Positions 17,600 through 27,162 of a DNA stretch of 54,721 bases are shown one piece after another (position 1 is the first letter of the stretch; each line of letters starts with the position of its first letter). This DNA is from Oligoflexales bacterium. Its GTDB lineage: Bacteria > Bdellovibrionota_B > Oligoflexia > Oligoflexales > JALZUQ01. The notes below the pieces were generated by a model. The model ran no database searches. It saw only the letters and a program-made list of their open reading frames with translations, and was not told the DNA's origin. A program made the translations under genes and the position numbers. The DNA lies in the NCBI GenBank assembly GCA_023301465.1, contig JALZUQ010000042.1, positions 1 through 54,721 on the forward strand, read 5' to 3'.

Positions 17600-19006
17600 A
17601 TGCGGTCTATGATTTTTATTATTTTGATATTCATTGCTTATACAAACTCCGGCTTTGCAGAGAACACAAACCAAACGAGAGTGAGATCATTTTTATCAAG
17701 TCAAAATGAAGTCCGCATTTGGATTAGTAATTCTTACCGATACGGGCATTACTCTCACACGCTGAGCGTGATGGACGAACTTAGGCGTATAGGGTTTAGT
17801 GGTTTATTCAGGGTTATATATGCTAATCATATGAAAACATATGAACATGAGTTTATGCAAGTATGGAAAGACCACTTAGATAAATTAAAAACTTTGTTTC
17901 CTAAGTTTGATTCAAGCAAAGAAATACAAGTAATTGAACCGGGACTAGTATTAGAATCAATTATCCACTTTCAAAAAAACCACCATCCTAACATTGATTT
18001 GAGCATTTCGGGAGGAATTGACGGCAATTATGTCAACCTGCATTCTTTACTTCAATCTGAGTTTTCACTGGTTTTAAACCCTCATGGATGGGAATTCCCA
18101 TCACATTTTGCAACAAACCGCACCCTATTTTTCAGAAAAAAATTATTAAATAAAATACACTTGATGCATACCCCAATCAACACAGTGAAAACCAAGCATC
18201 TTGATCAATTTGTCTCAAATCAATACGGTGAGCAAAAACCTTTTATAAAACCCCTCACCTATTTACTAGAAAGTTCGGACATACAAAACCTTGGTTTTAT
18301 GCCTTGGTACGGAAGTGACAGAGATTTTGATATTCCTCTATTCTTGAAGTACTTATCAGACACCCAAACTCAATTACACCGACAGTTTCACAAAGGAATT
18401 GTCATTCCAGTACTAGACCACTCTCTTAATATGACAATGGATAGCTTTGGAGAGGCAAGGGTAGAGACAATAAAATTAACAGACCGTTTATTACAGCAAA
18501 AAATTCAACAGTTAAAACCGGGAAATATTCTCCTAGTCCATGTTGGTGAAGTACCTAAAAATATATTTGAAGAGTTTTATAAAAGAGCAAATTTACCACC
18601 AGTCATTTCCGGAAAAAATTCAAAAAGTATTTGTGATCAGATAGGAATTCCATATATTTCTGCTATTGATCTTAATCTTGAAAGATCTAGATACAACCCT
18701 CAAGGTTTCTTCACTTCGAATTATGGAAGACAACTCATTCATGTTGCTCACGTAAATCACCCTGATTTTTTTTACAAATACTTAACGGGACAAAAAATCA
18801 TGGATTCATTCTGGAGTAATTTCCTGGACCCTAATAGCTCTTTAATGAAAGACGCAAAGAAAAGAGCTAAGAATTTAAAAAAACCAAGATACAATAAAGT
18901 CTATCAAGCCATTTTGCAAACCATCCCCATCATCGATGCTGGGAAATCTTGCCAAATGAGCTTTATTCAAAGAGTGAAATCTCTCCCTTACTTAAGGAAT
19001 TTATGA
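17600..19006 (+). CDS. secreted protein, possible GT-B glycosyltransferase-like fold
   Basis: A signal peptide (MIFIILIFIAYTNSGFAEN) precedes a 440-residue mature protein with no firm family. The opening EVRIWISNSYRYGHYSHTLS and the later segment RANLPPVISGKNSKSICDQI recall the N- and C-domain motifs of GT-B glycosyltransferases, but the resemblance is weak and an exported nucleotide-sugar enzyme would be unusual. Near the C-terminus lies GKSCQMSF (Cys 18th from the end), part of the signature seen in several exported proteins here. ATG 17564 is in frame but has no SD. The next gene starts one base after its stop. Confidence 0.6.
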   Translation: MRSMIFIILIFIAYTNSGFAENTNQTRVRSFLSSQNEVRIWISNSYRYGHYSHTLSVMDELRRIGFSGLFRVIYANHMKTYEHEFMQVWKDHLDKLKTLFPKFDSSKEIQVIEPGLVLESIIHFQKNHHPNIDLSISGGIDGNYVNLHSLLQSEFSLVLNPHGWEFPSHFATNRTLFFRKKLLNKIHLMHTPINTVKTKHLDQFVSNQYGEQKPFIKPLTYLLESSDIQNLGFMPWYGSDRDFDIPLFLKYLSDTQTQLHRQFHKGIVIPVLDHSLNMTMDSFGEARVETIKLTDRLLQQKIQQLKPGNILLVHVGEVPKNIFEEFYKRANLPPVISGKNSKSICDQIGIPYISAIDLNLERSRYNPQGFFTSNYGRQLIHVAHVNHPDFFYKYLTGQKIMDSFWSNFLDPNSSLMKDAKKRAKNLKKPRYNKVYQAILQTIPIIDAGKSCQMSFIQRVKSLPYLRNL

Positions 19007-19007
19007 A

Positions 19008-20294
19008 ATGCTAAAAAAATTACACCCCCTATTTTTACTTGTTTTTTTAGTCAGCTCTCCATTAAGAGCCCAATGGATCAATGCAGAAGAAGCGTTTCCT
19101 GACTTTTATCAAACAATTTCAAACACAAACGGCATCACTGCTGAAATGCGAGATGAGTTCTTTTCTTTTTGGACAACAAAAGAATCACGTTTATTAGAAA
19201 TCGCTATCTCGAAAGTAGAAAAAAGCAGAGAAGAGCATGGGAATTACACTACAGCAAAAAACATAAAAAAATATACCGGCCCTATATATGCAGTATTTGG
19301 AGAGCTAGAAATAGCAGCTTGGGCTCGTTACCGCTTCAAAAATCAACCAAAAATATCTATCATGAACGCTTGGGAAATCGACCAAATAAAAAAAATAAAA
19401 GAGACACAAAACAACATACCTGATGGGGTTATATATGAGATAAACGATGGTTTTGTAGAAATCATCAACGTACTAGAATCTAAAATGGGAAGCACGCTTT
19501 TTAGTCGAAAACAAGCAAAAGGTTATTTCCGAAGTTGGAAAAATAACGGGATTTATCTTTTCAATAAAAAAGGAAAAATCCAACAATTTCAACCAAACGA
19601 TATAAAATTTAACATAGGCTTCAAATTAAAAAGACTAATACCTATCACACATATGACAATTAATGAGTTTTTAGAATATATTGTAACAATACACTCTGAA
19701 AAAAAGCCTCAAGACTTTGGTCAACAACTACAACTAAGCTTTGGAACCAAACAAGCAAAAGAGATCACCCAAAATCATGGTCTTAAAATATTTGAAATTG
19801 ATAATTCCCCAAACAGCAAAAAAGACAAAGACCAACCTAACAACCAATTAGAAAAAATTGATCAAAAAAATCTCAGTAAAAAAATACAAAAATGGTTTTG
19901 GAGTCAAAGAAACAATGACAACCCACAATGGCCTAAAACAGGATTACACTTTGATGACATTTCTGGAAAAGCACTAAAAAGTAGTATGGAAAAAATTGGA
20001 AATAAAGCAAAAATCTTCATATATCACATGTCATTAAGAACAAAATATTTTCTTATATCAAAAAACGCTTTGCCTCACTTAGATTTAATCGAACAAGAAT
20101 TGATCCACGCCGATACAAAAAGCCATGGATTACTCGAAACATTTAAAATATACTTTAGTTTGTTCGAGGAGTCAGATGGTAGTTTCTCTCAAAAAGCTCG
20201 CTCAGGAAAAAAAGTAAAGGCAAACTATGAAAGACTATATATAGCTGATGATGGAAAAAGTTGTCACGAGCATTTTAAATTACCAACGAATTAA
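19008..20294 (+). CDS. secreted protein with PD-(D/E)XK-like motif set
   Basis: A clean signal peptide (LFLLVFLVSSPLRAQ) is followed by about 405 residues. Residues 98-170 follow the order of PD-(D/E)XK nucleases: a helix with GELEIAAW (Glu99/Glu101), PDG with Asp139, then a strand ending in ESK (Glu157, Lys159), and a helix with KQAKGYFRSW (Gln169). This is pattern recognition, not a family match. The only mature Cys is in DDGKSCHEHF near the C-terminus. SD AAGGAA lies eight bases before the ATG, and it is in one operon with the gene before it. Its end overlaps convergent fabH by 15 bases. Confidence 0.6.
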   Translation: MLKKLHPLFLLVFLVSSPLRAQWINAEEAFPDFYQTISNTNGITAEMRDEFFSFWTTKESRLLEIAISKVEKSREEHGNYTTAKNIKKYTGPIYAVFGELEIAAWARYRFKNQPKISIMNAWEIDQIKKIKETQNNIPDGVIYEINDGFVEIINVLESKMGSTLFSRKQAKGYFRSWKNNGIYLFNKKGKIQQFQPNDIKFNIGFKLKRLIPITHMTINEFLEYIVTIHSEKKPQDFGQQLQLSFGTKQAKEITQNHGLKIFEIDNSPNSKKDKDQPNNQLEKIDQKNLSKKIQKWFWSQRNNDNPQWPKTGLHFDDISGKALKSSMEKIGNKAKIFIYHMSLRTKYFLISKNALPHLDLIEQELIHADTKSHGLLETFKIYFSLFEESDGSFSQKARSGKKVKANYERLYIADDGKSCHEHFKLPTN

Positions 20295-21284
20295 CGCAGA
20301 AGCCCATGTGAAACCTGCACCAAAAGCACCTAAGCACATAAACTGACCTTTTTTGACTTTGCCGCTCTCGATGGTTTCGTGCATCAACATTGGAATTGCT
20401 GCAGCAGAACAGTTCCCATACTTCTGAATATTGTTATGACACTTATCAGAAGGAATTTCTAAAATTTTTGCAACCATTTCATTAATACGTAAATTTGCTT
20501 GATGAAACAAGAAATGGTCAATCTCACCAATAGGCATCTTATTATGCTCAAGTACTTCTTCAACACATTCTTTAAGCCTGACAACTGCATGTTTAAAGAC
20601 AAATCTGCCATCCATATAAGGGTAATTTCTAACAAACTCATCTTCAGATGGGAAATAAGTCCCGTTTTTTGAACCGGGTTTTTCGATCCAAAGTTTATCG
20701 TGGAATTGCCCTTGGCTATGAAGATGGTTAGAAACGATCTCTCCATTTCCAGGCTCATCACTTGCTTCTACAATCACTGCACCTGCACCATCTCCAAATA
20801 AAACCGCAACATCCCTACCGCGTGTTGTAAAATCTAAGTTTGAAGAATGGACTTCTGAACCAACGACTAGGACGCGTTTGTACTGTTCAGAAGTTACAAA
20901 TAGTTTTGCGACATTTAAAGCATATAAAAAACCTGAGCATTGACAGCGAATATCCATAGAAGGAGTGGTATCAAGACCTAACTTTGCCTGTAATAATGCT
21001 GCAGATCCAGGAAATTGATGATCCGGAGATAGCGTTGCAACGATAATTAAATCAAGATCTTGTGCGTCAATTCCACGGTTTTTAAGAGCCATTTTACTTG
21101 ATTCAAACGCAAGATCAGAAGTTCCTTGAACACCGATTTCAGGAACATGGTACCTAGTTTCAATTCCAGAACGTTGTTTGATCCACTCGTCAGACGTATC
21201 CATTATTTTTGAAAGGTCGTCATTGGTAACAAGTTTAGTGGGTACGTACATACCCGTAGCTGAAATTCTCGCTTTTGTTTTCAT
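20280..21284 (-). CDS. fabH: 3-oxoacyl-ACP synthase III
   Basis: Starts fatty acid synthesis by condensing acetyl-CoA (or another primer) with malonyl-ACP. The Cys-His-Asn triad is visible: Cys116 in CQCSGFLYAL, His261 in FHQANLRI and Asn291 in YGNCSAAA. The C-terminal GAFGAGFTWASALIRW is typical. At 334 residues it is slightly longer than E. coli FabH (317). GAGGGGAT serves as SD, inside the end of trmJ. It is not beside plsX, fabD or acpP, so it may be a secondary copy with a specialised primer; that is inference. Confidence 0.95.
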   Translation of the reverse strand: MKTKARISATGMYVPTKLVTNDDLSKIMDTSDEWIKQRSGIETRYHVPEIGVQGTSDLAFESSKMALKNRGIDAQDLDLIIVATLSPDHQFPGSAALLQAKLGLDTTPSMDIRCQCSGFLYALNVAKLFVTSEQYKRVLVVGSEVHSSNLDFTTRGRDVAVLFGDGAGAVIVEASDEPGNGEIVSNHLHSQGQFHDKLWIEKPGSKNGTYFPSEDEFVRNYPYMDGRFVFKHAVVRLKECVEEVLEHNKMPIGEIDHFLFHQANLRINEMVAKILEIPSDKCHNNIQKYGNCSAAAIPMLMHETIESGKVKKGQFMCLGAFGAGFTWASALIRW

Positions 21285-21285
21285 A

Positions 21286-21999
21286 TTAATATCCCCTCGG
21301 AACTTCTTTCATGATGGTTTTAAGTATTTTTTTTCTTAAAAAATGCACTAACTGTATTTGCTCGTCATCAAGTTGAGCTAGTTTTTCAAATAATCTTTGT
21401 GTCCGTGGAGCGTAAGGGTCAATATCCACCAACTTAAACATTTCACTTACCTTTGAGCGAAGGGTTTCTCCACATAGTTCTCTTGTGACTTCTTGGCCGG
21501 GAAGTTGTTGATGTTGAAATGACTTTGATAGCTCATAAGCGTAAACCATCACACATTGTGCAAGATTTAATACACCGTAACCTGGGTTACTAGGAATGGA
21601 TGAAACAAGGTCACACTCAGTAATTTCTTCATTCGTTAGCCCAAGGTCTTCTGAGCCAAAAAGGATTCCTATCCGCTTTGTATTTTCTTTACGCTTTTCA
21701 CATAAGGTTAAAATATCTTGTGGAAGGATATATTCGTGATTTATGGCTCTATTTTTGGCAGTTGTGCCAATTAAAAGGTCTATATCTTCTCTTGCCCAAT
21801 GGAGGGATGAGAACCTTTGTGCGTTCTCTAAGACGTCTTTTGCATGACATGCCATCCAAGAGGCTGGTTTTTCATCAACGACTCTTGAGCCTACAATCCT
21901 AAGGTCATGGAACCCCATTGTTTTAATAGCACGGGCTGCAGCACCAATATTCTCAGCTGTTTGCGGCCGACTTAATATAAAACAGACTTCTAAAGCCAA
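21286..21999 (-). CDS. trmJ: tRNA 2'-O-methyltransferase TrmJ
   Basis: SPOUT-class methyltransferase expected to modify the ribose at position 32 of tRNA. All three SPOUT motifs can be read: PQTAENIGAAARAIKTMG at the N-terminus, GILFGSEDLGLTNEEI in the middle and NPGYGVLNLAQCVMVYAYEL forming the trefoil knot. A C-terminal helical extension (160-237) is typical of TrmJ and absent from TrmL. It starts at TTG with AAGGGAA upstream, and its stop is one base before the fabH ATG, so the two are cotranscribed. Confidence 0.9.
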   Translation of the reverse strand: MALEVCFILSRPQTAENIGAAARAIKTMGFHDLRIVGSRVVDEKPASWMACHAKDVLENAQRFSSLHWAREDIDLLIGTTAKNRAINHEYILPQDILTLCEKRKENTKRIGILFGSEDLGLTNEEITECDLVSSIPSNPGYGVLNLAQCVMVYAYELSKSFQHQQLPGQEVTRELCGETLRSKVSEMFKLVDIDPYAPRTQRLFEKLAQLDDEQIQLVHFLRKKILKTIMKEVPRGY

Positions 22000-22049
22000 A
22001 ATAATTCCCTTTCATAACCTGAGAAACTTTTTTGATTATTTTGGCGTCA

Positions 22050-22078
22050 TTGTCAAGAGTCTTTAAATAAAGTAAAAA
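22050..22078 (+). promoter_or_regulatory. candidate promoter of the aldolase gene
   Basis: TTGTCA at 22050-22055 and TAAAAA at 22073-22078 are separated by 17 bases. The strong SD AAGGAG follows just before ATG 22102. Confidence 0.45.
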
Positions 22079-22101
22079 TAGAACCCTAAAAAGGAGTTTA
22101 T

Positions 22102-23118
22102 ATGTCGATGCGTGAAGTTGCACAAAAAATAGTCGCTGGTGGCCGTGGGATCTTAGCTGCGGATGAAAGTACCCCAACCATTAAAAAGAGATTCGATACC
22201 ATTAACCTTGAGTCTACGGAAACATCTAGAAGAGATTACCGTGAACTTCTCTTTAGAACTCCGGGCATCGAAAAGTATATTAGCGGCGTCATTCTCTATG
22301 ATGAAACTCTGCGTCAATCTGCAAAAGACGGAACAACCTTCATAAAATTGCTTAAGGGTCTAGATATAGCTCCGGGCATCAAAGTTGATATGGGAGCAAA
22401 AGAACTCTCTGGAGCTTCAAACGAAAAAGTAACAGAAGGCTTAGACGGACTGCGTGGACGCCTTAAAGAATATAATGAGTTAGGAGCAGTATTCGCAAAG
22501 TGGCGTGCTGTGATCCAAATAGATCAAAACATCACACCAACCTATCAGTGCCTCAAAGCAAACGCGGAAGGTCTCGCGAGATATGCTTCTATATGCCAAG
22601 AAGCTGGGATCGTTCCAATTGTCGAGCCAGAAGTTATCATGGACGGATCTCACTCTATAGAGCGATGTTTTGAAGTAACAAGCCACGCTCTTCAAGAAGT
22701 ATTCAACTCACTGTTTGTACACAACGTTGATCTAGAGTCTATTCTCCTTAAGCCAAACATGGTGATCTCTGGGACTAAAAACAGCACTCAAGCCCCTGTT
22801 GATGAAGTAGCTGATATGACCATAAGATGCCTAAAGAACCACGTTCCTTCATCGGTACCGGGAATTGTTTTCCTCAGTGGTGGTCAAAGCGATATCAAAG
22901 CAACAGAACATTTAAATTCTATGAATGCACGCCATGAAATGCCATGGAAAGTCAGTTATTCATACGGTAGAGCACTTCAAGCACCAACCATCAAAGCTTG
23001 GGGCGGCAAAGAAGCAAACGTCGCTGCTGCTCAAGCACAGTTAATCCACCGTGCTAAATGCAACAGCCTGGCGGCTCAAGGGCAATATTTAAGTAGTGTT
23101 GAAGGCGAGGTTTCATAA
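22102..23118 (+). CDS. fba: class I fructose-bisphosphate aldolase
   Basis: Reversibly cleaves fructose 1,6-bisphosphate to dihydroxyacetone phosphate and glyceraldehyde 3-phosphate through a Schiff base. GRGILAADES at 15-23 and VEPEVIMDG at 174-182 are family signatures, and the Schiff-base lysine is Lys217 in ILLKPNMV. The phosphate-binding LSGGQS segment follows. The enzyme is of the eukaryote-like 340-residue type, metal-independent, less common in bacteria than class II. SD AAGGAG lies upstream of ATG. The redoxin gene begins three bases after its stop, so the two form an operon. Confidence 0.96.
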   Translation: MSMREVAQKIVAGGRGILAADESTPTIKKRFDTINLESTETSRRDYRELLFRTPGIEKYISGVILYDETLRQSAKDGTTFIKLLKGLDIAPGIKVDMGAKELSGASNEKVTEGLDGLRGRLKEYNELGAVFAKWRAVIQIDQNITPTYQCLKANAEGLARYASICQEAGIVPIVEPEVIMDGSHSIERCFEVTSHALQEVFNSLFVHNVDLESILLKPNMVISGTKNSTQAPVDEVADMTIRCLKNHVPSSVPGIVFLSGGQSDIKATEHLNSMNARHEMPWKVSYSYGRALQAPTIKAWGGKEANVAAAQAQLIHRAKCNSLAAQGQYLSSVEGEVS

Positions 23119-23120
23119 AG

Positions 23121-23672
23121 ATGGCTAGAACTCCTTCGACCATGCTGCCTCTAGGGACTCAGATGCCTGAGTTTATACTTCCAAACACAGAGTCAACAAT
23201 GATCAACTCGAAGGAGTTACCTCTACAAAAAGGCTACTTGGTTGCATTCATTTGCAACCATTGCCCTTTTGTCATTCACATCCAAGATAAGATGACCGAG
23301 GTTTTTAAAAGTATTCAAGGCCTAGGTATTTACACTTGTGCAATTAGTTCAAACGATGTTGTCAACTACCCTGACGATTCCCCAGAAAAGATGAAAGAAG
23401 CCCACCAGAAGATTGGCTACACATTTGATTATTTATATGATGAGACTCAGGATACCGCCAAACAATTTAACGCAGCATGCACGCCAGAGTTCTACCTTTT
23501 CGATGACCAAAAAAAGCTTGTTTATAGAGGGCAGTTTGATGGCAGTCGCCCTGGAAATGATATTGAAGTCAGTGGCATAGACTTGATGAGTACAGCTAAG
23601 CAGTTAATTGCAAATCAACCCATTTCAGAAAACCAACTCCCTAGCTTGGGTTGTAATATTAAATGGAAATAA
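23121..23672 (+). CDS. thioredoxin-fold redoxin family protein
   Basis: Thioredoxin-like protein of the AhpC/TSA-redoxin type. The active-site segment FICNHCPFVIHIQDKM has a CXXC motif (CNHC) after the first beta strand, and PEFYLFDDQKKLVYRGQFD is the typical strand-turn-strand with the cis-Pro region (TPEF). No signal peptide is visible, so it acts in the cytoplasm. The CNHCPF variety is widespread next to metabolic genes and its substrate is not known. It is cotranscribed with the class I aldolase. Confidence 0.85.
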   Translation: MARTPSTMLPLGTQMPEFILPNTESTMINSKELPLQKGYLVAFICNHCPFVIHIQDKMTEVFKSIQGLGIYTCAISSNDVVNYPDDSPEKMKEAHQKIGYTFDYLYDETQDTAKQFNAACTPEFYLFDDQKKLVYRGQFDGSRPGNDIEVSGIDLMSTAKQLIANQPISENQLPSLGCNIKWK

Positions 23673-23707
23673 TCACTAGAAATTGATCGTAAGTTTTAAT
23701 TTTGATC

Positions 23708-25537
23708 TTAAAGATTTCGTTTTTTAAAAAGAGATAAACAATCAGTGTTTTCTGTCTGAATCATGGCTTGGTTATCTTTAGCTACTTCCATCTCACCCAT
23801 GCCTTGCATATAAACTCCACGCAAACTCTCAGACTTAATCGCGTGGTTCATTACATCTATGACACGTATAAACGGGACTTGCGAAGCTTCAATCCCTAGA
23901 TCAGAAGAAATCTGTTCGGCTTTTTCTTTTGACGCCAACCATTGAGAATCATTATTCACGATTAACATGGAGCGGTTTTGGTTGACTACCGGCTGAAGAA
24001 AAACTTCCCAATGCGACAAACCAAACAATTGAACACGGTCAGAATCAGAGCTCCAATCCATCCCATTTGCTTCAAATGTTGCAGCATAAAAGGTTTTTAA
24101 TGGATTTGATTTTTGCATCTTAAATGCACCTTGGGTTACAATCTCTTTTGCTAACCCAGCTTGCAGCATTCTTTTAAAACTTGAAAGCCCTACCGGAAGA
24201 TAACCTATATCTAATGCATGTTTTCGAATATAATCAACTGCGGCAGCATCTAAATCTTCTGGGTAAAAAACAGAAAGAGACTCATCTGAATGCTCAAAAA
24301 TAACAATATTTGAAGCTTTCACGGTATCAAATTTAATTTTCTTTGGAACTTCAAAGTTTTTTGCACTCATCTTTGATAAATGTTCCAACACATCAGCTGT
24401 ACCCGCACAGCTTGAATCGTAAGGCTCAACAGGTCTTTGCCTATCAAGGTATTCATTTAGTTCGTCTTCCCAATACTCAAGATCATCATCTGACCATGAC
24501 GTCAAAATATCCCGAGAAAAATCTGCAAGTGCATGTGATTGCATGGCCCTCGCATCGACAAACCCTTCTTCATAGATTATTCGTCTATCATCAATATAAT
24601 TACTGCCAACATAATGATTGTAATCACCATTGTTTTGCACAAATGATATGGAACCAGTAATCCAATCCCATTCATTTTGTTTATCTAAATCCGAGAATTG
24701 ACGAGGGTCATCAAACATAACATCTGAGATGAATTTTTGATCGACAAGGGACTCCAAAAAAACTTTCATTTTAGAAAGTGGAGCTTTACTAATTTCCTTT
24801 ACAACACTAACAAGATTTATATTACTTTCTGGATCTACAAAATCACCAGATGAAACTAAAATGACTACAGATTGTAAATACGCAATATACGACTCTACAA
24901 ATCCTGGATACATGTTGACTGATTCACTGTATTTAAACATAGAAAAAATATTATTCGACTGCAAATTTTTTAACACATTTTCTAAAGCCAAAGTGAATTT
25001 GGCAGTCAACGGAACTCCAGATATTTCTAGATAATAGAAAAGATTAATAATTTTATTGACACTATCCTCAAATAAATTACCACTATAAAAAACATATTTC
25101 TGACGGATTTTAGAACCACGAAATGACATTACCTGACTATCCCACTCACTTTCTGATGCAATCATAATGTCTTCAACAGCATTACGAAGATAAATAATAA
25201 AATAATTTTCTGACAAAGTAATAGTTTTTGAGTCTGAATAATCTATTTCTGTTAAGTTTTGAACGAGATTAACACCATCCCTAGAAAATAGTTGTTCCAA
25301 AATGTGTGCTGGAACACTTTGCATCAATAGCAATTGATTTTCTGAAGGGATCAACATGATCTGCCCTACTGTCAAAGACAAAACAAAATCAGTAGGGTCC
25401 TCTATGGAGTTCAAAGCAGTCAGGGCTTTATCAGAGTCCTTTTGTTGAATAAGCGTTTGATAAGTTGAATTGTAATTATTAGCATACAGAGCCTGAGAAA
25501 CCAGTATGAATGACAAAGAAGTTAAAATTTTCCACAT
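23708..25537 (-). CDS. secreted orphan protein, paralog of the 27163-29004 product
   Basis: A signal peptide (ILTSLSFILVSQALYAN) precedes a 590-residue mature protein of no recognised family. It aligns along its whole length with the product at 27163-29004, sharing LSLTVGQIM near residue 57, ASESEWDxQVMSFRG, FDDPRxFS, a QGAF segment, HWEVFLQP versus NWEVFLQP, and the end TDCLSLFKK. The conserved core therefore defines a family of at least two. The C-terminal Cys is tenth from the end. ATG 25537 with GAGGG upstream is preferred over TTG 25543. It follows the 455-residue orphan gene by about 40 bases and is probably in one operon with it. Confidence 0.75.
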   Translation of the reverse strand: MWKILTSLSFILVSQALYANNYNSTYQTLIQQKDSDKALTALNSIEDPTDFVLSLTVGQIMLIPSENQLLLMQSVPAHILEQLFSRDGVNLVQNLTEIDYSDSKTITLSENYFIIYLRNAVEDIMIASESEWDSQVMSFRGSKIRQKYVFYSGNLFEDSVNKIINLFYYLEISGVPLTAKFTLALENVLKNLQSNNIFSMFKYSESVNMYPGFVESYIAYLQSVVILVSSGDFVDPESNINLVSVVKEISKAPLSKMKVFLESLVDQKFISDVMFDDPRQFSDLDKQNEWDWITGSISFVQNNGDYNHYVGSNYIDDRRIIYEEGFVDARAMQSHALADFSRDILTSWSDDDLEYWEDELNEYLDRQRPVEPYDSSCAGTADVLEHLSKMSAKNFEVPKKIKFDTVKASNIVIFEHSDESLSVFYPEDLDAAAVDYIRKHALDIGYLPVGLSSFKRMLQAGLAKEIVTQGAFKMQKSNPLKTFYAATFEANGMDWSSDSDRVQLFGLSHWEVFLQPVVNQNRSMLIVNNDSQWLASKEKAEQISSDLGIEASQVPFIRVIDVMNHAIKSESLRGVYMQGMGEMEVAKDNQAMIQTENTDCLSLFKKRNL

Positions 25538-25579
25538 ATACAATCTACCCTCAATATTTAGAACATAAAAATAAACTAT

Positions 25580-26932
25580 TTACTCATTTAATCCATCGTG
25601 GCATTTTTTAGAGTCTTGATTTGGTGTATCAATATTAGCATTAACCCACTGCTGCATAGCAGGTGACTTAACCACAATATTTCTTCCCCAACTTGGTTTT
25701 ATAGACATTAATTTTCTTGCAATTTCTTCAGCTCTTTTATCAGCATTTTCAAAATACGATTCATATTTTTCAGAATCGCTTGCAAAAACAGCCTCTGCAA
25801 AAGAAGCGTGAATTATACCATAGTGATTTCTCGAAATAGTCTCTTGAATTTCTTGTAAAAGAAGTAATTTAACACGCGAATCTGGCATCTCTAAAATTTT
25901 TATTATTCGCTCAGGATCTTCAAAGTATCTACTTTTAAAAGATGACCACCTATTCCTAGACTTAGAATAGGTTTTACCCCTAAAATTAATTAAAAAATTT
26001 TTAAAAGATCTCCACAAATGTGAATCTAGCTCACTAAGAGTAGGGTTAATATACAAAGCCAAAAAATCTTCAAGAATATTTATATTCAAACAACCAAAAA
26101 ACTCCTGGTAACTGCTAAGTACCGGTTGCATATTGTTGCCATTCATCACGATAAGTAATTGCGACGCAATAAATTTATATAATGCTCTTGATGGCTTCAG
26201 TGATAACTTCATACTGATTCTTATTAATTTGCTTATCACTTCAGATCTCGCTTTATCATCAGTTAAGCTTGCAGCCCAACTATCTAGATCAGGATAATCT
26301 AACTCTTTTTTAGCAAAGTGCCTCAAAATACCTTTAATTGGTGATTCAGTTGGATTTTCTGAGCTACTTTGGAACTCTTCCCACTGTTTAATGCCTTTAG
26401 AACTGATAACTATTTTACTAAAGTCTAGAGTTTGTGTGTTTGCACTTCTATTTTTTAAAAAATCAGACTTGAAAATAAATTTTTTCTTAGCATAAGCACC
26501 GCTCATATTATTTAAGCCTTCAATCAATTTCTCTGGAGAACCTGAAGAAACAGTTGATCTATCAGCTTGCTCTGCGTGTGGAACAAGTACAAATTGTAAA
26601 TCTTGAGTATTATTTTTAAATGTTTCTATTGTTTTTTTGCTCTTTAAAAATTGCTCCATATTCATGCTGTTTTCACGAAGTATTTTAAAAGTTTCGTGCA
26701 TCAAAAGTATGACACTGTCATCACCTACCATGACAATATCGTAACCATATTGATTTGCTAAACCACTCATTTGATCCATCTGATTTATTTTTGAAAAAAC
26801 TTTACCAAAAGTTTTTGATGTTTCAGATGTAGGGTCTGCCTTAAGCAACACCGGAAATACGAATAACAAACAAAAAAATAAGGCGATCCAATCACAGCGG
26901 ATAGTCTTTAAGTTAAATAAAGGACAAGGCAT
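25580..26932 (-). CDS. secreted orphan protein between two paralogs
   Basis: A hydrophobic signal segment (WIALFFCLLFVFPVLLKADP) is followed by about 420 residues, largely helical after residue 200. No recognised domain. It is not obviously homologous to the two flanking paralogs, but it shares their C-terminal placement of a cysteine (DSKKCHDGLNE, Cys seventh from the end). ATG 26932 has GGAG upstream and gives a better signal peptide than ATG 26947. Its position between the paralogs on one strand suggests the three act together. Confidence 0.7.
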   Translation of the reverse strand: MPCPLFNLKTIRCDWIALFFCLLFVFPVLLKADPTSETSKTFGKVFSKINQMDQMSGLANQYGYDIVMVGDDSVILLMHETFKILRENSMNMEQFLKSKKTIETFKNNTQDLQFVLVPHAEQADRSTVSSGSPEKLIEGLNNMSGAYAKKKFIFKSDFLKNRSANTQTLDFSKIVISSKGIKQWEEFQSSSENPTESPIKGILRHFAKKELDYPDLDSWAASLTDDKARSEVISKLIRISMKLSLKPSRALYKFIASQLLIVMNGNNMQPVLSSYQEFFGCLNINILEDFLALYINPTLSELDSHLWRSFKNFLINFRGKTYSKSRNRWSSFKSRYFEDPERIIKILEMPDSRVKLLLLQEIQETISRNHYGIIHASFAEAVFASDSEKYESYFENADKRAEEIARKLMSIKPSWGRNIVVKSPAMQQWVNANIDTPNQDSKKCHDGLNE

Positions 26933-27083
26933 TTGCTTTATCTCCATCGGGGGTAAAAGAATAAGAGAAAATAGGTAACCATGAATACCACAGAACTGTC
27001 TATTTTTAAAGCAGGGCGTGTTTATTTAAACTCAACCATTATATTTATTTATAAAATCAGCAGCTTACAAAACAAAATCACTC

Positions 27084-27118
27084 GACTACAAAATTTACAG
27101 ACTACAAGTAGACTACAA
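27084..27118 (-). repeat. three direct copies of TTGTAGTC
   Basis: GACTACAA occurs at 27084-27091, 27100-27107 and 27111-27118 on the plus strand, reading TTGTAGTC on the strand of the genes. The copies lie upstream of a TATAAT-type hexamer at 27039-27044 on the minus strand, ahead of the 455-residue gene. They may be activator binding sites. Spacings of 16 and 11 bases are not identical. Confidence 0.4.
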
Positions 27119-27162
27119 AGAGGTGAGCCCTACTATCAAGCTAGCTAGTACTGCTTTAATCA

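Noticed and set aside
20280-20294. 15-base convergent overlap of the secreted protein gene and fabH as a possible regulatory antisense
   Set aside because: Short 3' overlaps are common in dense genomes, and no terminator or antisense promoter was seen there.
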